From Oscillospiraceae bacterium (GTDB lineage Bacteria > Bacillota_A > Clostridia > Oscillospirales > Acutalibacteraceae): a stretch of 7,325 nt of DNA. The stretch lies in assembly GCA_003519645.1 (NCBI GenBank), contig DOWI01000148.1, positions 2,619 through 9,943 on the forward strand, read 5' to 3'. Below, one piece after another: positions 5,719-7,325 of this stretch. Under the pieces are notes generated by a model, which saw only the letters and a list, made by a program, of their open reading frames with translations, was not told where the DNA came from and did not search any database. Position 1 is the stretch's first letter. The number at the start of each line of letters is the position of its first letter. The translations under genes and the position numbers were made by a program.

Positions 5719-5734
5719 AAATTATCACTAATTT
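5719..5734. promoter_or_regulatory. inverted repeat in early leader, candidate Ner-like operator
   Basis: AAATTA (5719-5724) and TAATTT (5729-5734) form a perfect 6-bp inverted repeat around TCAC. It lies between the early promoter and the first early gene and differs from the TTGCGA sites, so it may be the site of the Ner-like protein. It is AT-rich and short, so chance is possible. Confidence 0.3.
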
Positions 5735-5794
5735 CGATAGACTATAACGGTTTTCTGTGCTATCATTTAGCTGTGTTATTAATAATCTAAAATT

Positions 5795-5823
5795 ATTATA
5801 TTGCGATAATTTCGCAATGTCAA
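5795..5823 (-). promoter_or_regulatory. consensus early lytic promoter
   Basis: Read on the minus strand, TTGACA (5823-5818) is followed by exactly 17 bases and then TATAAT (5800-5795), a perfect sigma-A/sigma-70 consensus. The whole 17-base spacer is the palindrome TTGCGAAATTATCGCAA, so repressor bound there would block RNA polymerase directly. Transcription should start near 5788 and read the Ner-like gene, the two small genes and the transposition genes after a leader of about 100 bases. Confidence 0.9.
5801..5817. promoter_or_regulatory. operator O1
   Basis: TTGCGATAATTTCGCAA is a perfect inverted repeat (TTGCGA, 5-base centre, TCGCAA). It exactly fills the spacer of the early promoter. 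It is the most likely main binding site of the divergent XRE repressor. Confidence 0.8.
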
Positions 5824-5829
5824 GCTATT

Positions 5830-5846
5830 ATACGATAATTTCGCAA
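5830..5846. promoter_or_regulatory. operator O2 (imperfect copy of O1)
   Basis: ATACGATAATTTCGCAA matches O1 at 15 of 17 bases. Its centre is 29 bp from that of O1, between the early promoter's -35 and the repressor gene. It overlaps a possible weak -10 for the repressor (GATAAT, 5834-5839), so it may serve repressor autoregulation. Confidence 0.65.
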
Positions 5847-5857
5847 ATAATTTGCGA
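5841..5857. promoter_or_regulatory. operator O3, opposite half-site order, next to repressor ribosome site
   Basis: TCGCAAATAATTTGCGA is a perfect 7-bp inverted repeat with a 3-base centre. Its left half is shared with O2 and its half-sites are in reversed order relative to O1. It runs into the GAGGAGG ribosome site of the repressor (5856-5862). It could be an operator limiting repressor transcription or an RNA hairpin limiting its translation. Confidence 0.55.
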
Positions 5858-5869
5858 GGAGGTAGAACT

Positions 5870-6286
5870 TTGGATCTCGTAGATCGGATTACTAAAGTTG
5901 TTAAGGAAAATAAGATTTCAGGAACACGGTTTGGGAAAATTATAGGCTTAAGCAAAAGCCCATTGACAGATTGGAAAAATGGAAAGTCTAAACCTACGCT
6001 TGATCAAATTATAAAAATTTGCGATTATTTCTCAATTTCTTCCGATGAAATCCTGTTTGGGAAAAAACAGCAATCGTGCATATCTGATGCAGAGAAATCT
6101 TTGCTGGAGGACTTTAAAAAGCTGGATAAACGGGAACAGCAAATTGTACTTGGCAAAATTTCCGAGATGATTTATAATAAAAAAATGGAAGAAAGTTCCG
6201 AAAAACTCTCTCCCAAAGTACTATGGGATTTACTTGCTGATCCAGATCATAAAGATGCGGTAGTTTCCAAGCACGACAACGATTAA
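5870..6286 (+). CDS. XRE-family prophage repressor (c/CI-like)
   Basis: The repressor is transcribed away from the early operon. I choose TTG 5870 as the start, because GAGGAGG lies 7 bases upstream and the reading MDLVDRITKVVKENKISGTR is normal for this family. A longer start at 5852 would lie inside the operator and ribosome site. The 138-residue product has an XRE helix-turn-helix at about 20-40 (RFGKIIGLSKSPLTDWKNGK) and then the family signature PTLDQIIKICDYFSISSDEI, LFG. A short helical C-terminal part (LLEDFKKLDKREQQIVLGKI) probably dimerises. There is no S24/LexA-type peptidase domain, so RecA-stimulated self-cleavage is not expected. It presumably holds the early promoter off through O1 and adjusts its own level through O2/O3. 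Confidence 0.88.
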   Translation: MDLVDRITKVVKENKISGTRFGKIIGLSKSPLTDWKNGKSKPTLDQIIKICDYFSISSDEILFGKKQQSCISDAEKSLLEDFKKLDKREQQIVLGKISEMIYNKKMEESSEKLSPKVLWDLLADPDHKDAVVSKHDND

Positions 6287-6299
6287 TTTTTTTACTGCA

Positions 6300-6319
6300 A
6301 ATGATTAGCAGTAATCATT
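6300..6319. promoter_or_regulatory. inverted repeat before the PH-like gene
   Basis: AATGATTA (6300-6307) and TAATCATT (6312-6319) form a perfect 8-bp inverted repeat around GCAG, in the 46-base gap behind the repressor. It ends directly at the AAGGAGG ribosome site (6320-6326). The T-run lies before it rather than after it, so it is not a plus-strand terminator. A translational hairpin or protein site is possible. Confidence 0.5.
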
Positions 6320-6332
6320 AAGGAGGATATTT

Positions 6333-6758
6333 ATGGGCTTATTTAAAAATAGAAAAGTCGCAGAAAGGGAAATGCAGAATTACAATTATAAAATTAAATT
6401 GATGTATAGCGATGGCATTCCTGAACTTTCTGAGAATACCAGCTGTGAGATTGTCCTTATGGATAGCAAAATTGTAATAAATCCAGTTGCAGGGCCAGAA
6501 CGGAATATCTCCCTTTCCCTTGCACAGATTAACAGCGTAAATATTCTACCTTGGGGAGAATATGCTTTAAAATACTTGCACACTAATATCACCATTCCCA
6601 AAAACTCCCCCGGACGTACATACCTTGTTATTAATTTCATTTCATCTGAAAATATTCAAAAATCAATTAGCTTTTGGGGCGCAATGCAATTGCTGAAAAT
6701 TCAAAATTTTTCTGAAAAAACAATGAATCAAGTACCTGAAAAAAACATCCAACTATAA
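6333..6758 (+). CDS. PH-like domain protein in the repressor operon (141 aa)
   Basis: The start is ATG 6333, with AAGGAGG 6 bases upstream, and the gene follows the repressor in the same direction, so it is probably expressed in the lysogen. The N-terminus MGLFKNRKVAEREMQNYNYK is a short basic helix. The rest is beta-rich: YKIKLMYSDGIPELSENTSC, IVLMDSKIVINP, NISLSLAQINSVNIL, ALKYLHTNITI and RTYLVINFISSE, ending in a helix (IQKSISFWGAMQLLKI). That order, with 'GIP.L.....C.I.L....I.I' and a final FISS strand, resembles bacterial PH/GRAM-like domains found beside phage repressors. The assignment is by pattern and memory. It has no HExxH motif, so it is not an ImmA-type repressor protease. Role unknown: superinfection control or membrane contact are guesses. 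Confidence 0.75.
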   Translation: MGLFKNRKVAEREMQNYNYKIKLMYSDGIPELSENTSCEIVLMDSKIVINPVAGPERNISLSLAQINSVNILPWGEYALKYLHTNITIPKNSPGRTYLVINFISSENIQKSISFWGAMQLLKIQNFSEKTMNQVPEKNIQL

Positions 6759-6862
6759 ATGACTATTTATACATAAAAAGTAATTTTTATACGCTTTTAT
6801 TCAGAACACTTTATTTAATTCCATATTGTATATATAGCCGTACAAACTCGCATGGAATCTAA

Positions 6863-6880
6863 ATGGGAAGCATTTCCCAT
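6863..6880. repeat. perfect 7-bp inverted repeat
   Basis: ATGGGAA and TTCCCAT flank a GCAT loop about 100 bases behind the PH-like gene. No T-run follows on either strand, so it is a poor terminator. It may be a protein site or an RNA stem at the end of the lysogenic transcript. Confidence 0.4.
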
Positions 6881-6996
6881 CAGTTTATCAATTTCCTTCC
6901 TATATTCCTATTAAAATCTCATGATAGATTTCACATCACTTTATAACGTTACAAAAGCAGAATTTAAAAGGAAACTAAACTTTTAAAACAAATAAG

Positions 6997-7043
6997 AACC
7001 CCTTAAATAGCGCCATTTTCGGGCGTTTTCAAGGGGTTTTTTT
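6997..7043 (+). terminator. rho-independent terminator of the lysogenic transcript
   Basis: AACCCCTT (6997-7004) pairs with AAGGGGTT (7031-7038), and an inner CGCC (7011-7014) pairs with GGCG (7022-7025). A run of seven T follows (7037-7043). Read on the plus strand it would end transcription from the repressor and PH-like genes. It could equally shield the phage from transcription running between host and prophage. Confidence 0.75.
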
Positions 7044-7047
7044 ACGC

Positions 7048-7070
7048 TTTTTAAAGGCATTTTTAAAGGC
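7048..7070. repeat. tandem TTTTTAAAGGC pair, candidate transposase end sites
   Basis: TTTTTAAAGGC occurs at 7048-7058 and 7060-7070, exactly 12 bp apart, with a decayed third unit directly after (TTTAAAAGTC, 7071-7080). Related motifs lie near 7191 and 7234. Repeats close to the end of a Mu-like element are expected for transposase binding. The assignment is from position and repetition only. Confidence 0.45.
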
Positions 7071-7190
7071 TTTAAAAGTCAAATTTAAAGAATTTCGGGT
7101 CTGCTGATAAAATTGACATATTGGAATAAATACTCTTGATTTGGTTTGCATACTATTTACAAAATTTCTTGTTTTTCACACGTACAAACA

Positions 7191-7244
7191 CTTTTTAACG
7201 CCCTAAAAACGCCGGTCTAAAGCCATTTTTCAAGTTTTAACGGC
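7191..7244. repeat. second cluster of TTTTTAACGCC-type motifs
   Basis: CTTTTTAACGCC (7191-7202), CCTAAAAACGCC (7202-7213), CTAAAGCC (7217-7224) and GTTTTAACGGC (7234-7244) lie within 54 bases and resemble the TTTTTAAAGGC pair at 7048-7070. Together they give a loose consensus TTTTTAA-(A/C)-(C/G)-GC. Two clusters about 130 bp apart near an element end recall the multiple left-end A-binding sites of phage Mu. Confidence 0.4.
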
Positions 7245-7325
7245 TTTTCACGGTTTTTCCCATCCCTCTCGGTTCTTTTTGTATTCTCTATGAAAACTCA
7301 CAACCGTGTGCAACATGGACTATAA

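Larger units (their letters stand above)
6759..7325. other. gene-free AT-rich phage end region
   Basis: No convincing gene is present on either strand; the few short frames lack ribosome sites. The stretch holds an inverted repeat, ATGGGAA (6863-6869) GCAT TTCCCAT (6874-6880), a strong terminator (6997-7043), and two clusters of TTTTTAA-(A/C)-GC-type motifs. Position beyond the repressor operon and the repeated motifs fit the terminal control region of a Mu-like phage. On this strand such an end should finish in CA. ...GTGCA and ...CAACA near 7305-7315 are possible ends, but without the other end or a target duplication I cannot place it. Confidence 0.5.

Noticed and set aside
5741..5746. TATAGT on the minus strand as the early -10
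   Set aside because: No matching -35 or extended -10. The perfect promoter at 5795-5823 is clearly better.
6386..6640. Minus-strand 84-residue frame
   Set aside because: Antisense to the PH-like gene, with no ribosome site.
6773..6790. ATAAAAA/TTTTTAT inverted repeat just after the PH-like gene as a terminator
   Set aside because: The stem is only A-T pairs and would be very weak. The stem at 6997 is far stronger.
6852..6986. Two ~20-codon plus-strand frames starting at 6852 and 6921
   Set aside because: No ribosome site before either ATG, and no support beyond chance in AT-rich DNA.
7113..7118. TTGACA as a -35 element near the phage end
   Set aside because: No -10-like hexamer 16-18 bases downstream and no gene behind it.
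1..7325. tRNA, rRNA or CRISPR array
   Set aside because: No cloverleaf, rRNA-like stretch or regularly spaced direct repeats seen on either strand.

Overview
The window is the early end of a Mu-like transposable prophage, most likely from a Gram-positive anaerobe of the Clostridia (Firmicutes). The evidence is a DDE transposase with MuA architecture followed, with a 4-bp overlap, by a MuB-like AAA+ ATPase. The other signs are a divergent repressor/Ner-type switch, strong AGGAGG-type ribosome sites, and a set of small early proteins of a kind I associate with Mu-like phages of Firmicutes. That last point is from memory, not a search. By eye the early operon is of moderate GC, while the repressor side and the phage end beyond it are clearly AT-rich.

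Layout, read along the minus strand (the lytic direction, right to left). A consensus promoter (5795-5823) drives a Ner/Cro-like regulator (5468-5689), two small unknown proteins (5187-5429, 4866-5096), MuA (2426-4414) and MuB (1524-2429). These are followed by closely packed small genes: a 38-residue ORF, a Cys-rich protein broken by a frameshift, two small phage proteins that overlap by 86 bases, a 62-residue protein, and a gene that runs off the left edge. On the plus strand lie the lysogeny genes: an XRE-type repressor (5870-6286) and a downstream PH-like protein (6333-6758). They are followed by an AT-rich, gene-free stretch containing a strong terminator and repeated TTTTTAA-type motifs that may be transposase-binding end sites.

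The genes form a lysis/lysogeny switch plus transposition machinery. The repressor probably binds the TTGCGA/TCGCAA palindromes. One of these exactly fills the 17-bp spacer of the early promoter and another runs into the repressor's own ribosome site. The Ner-like protein probably damps the early operon.

Three things do not fit a plain Mu-like early region. First, a reverse-oriented cargo-type gene (4545-4937) has its own extended -10 promoter and overlaps an early gene antisense. Second, an intergenic element made of two hairpins lies upstream of two early genes, with compensating stem changes between copies, a rearranged relative near 1090-1194, and a possible remnant at the transposase start. 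Third, a small Cys-rich gene is frameshifted.
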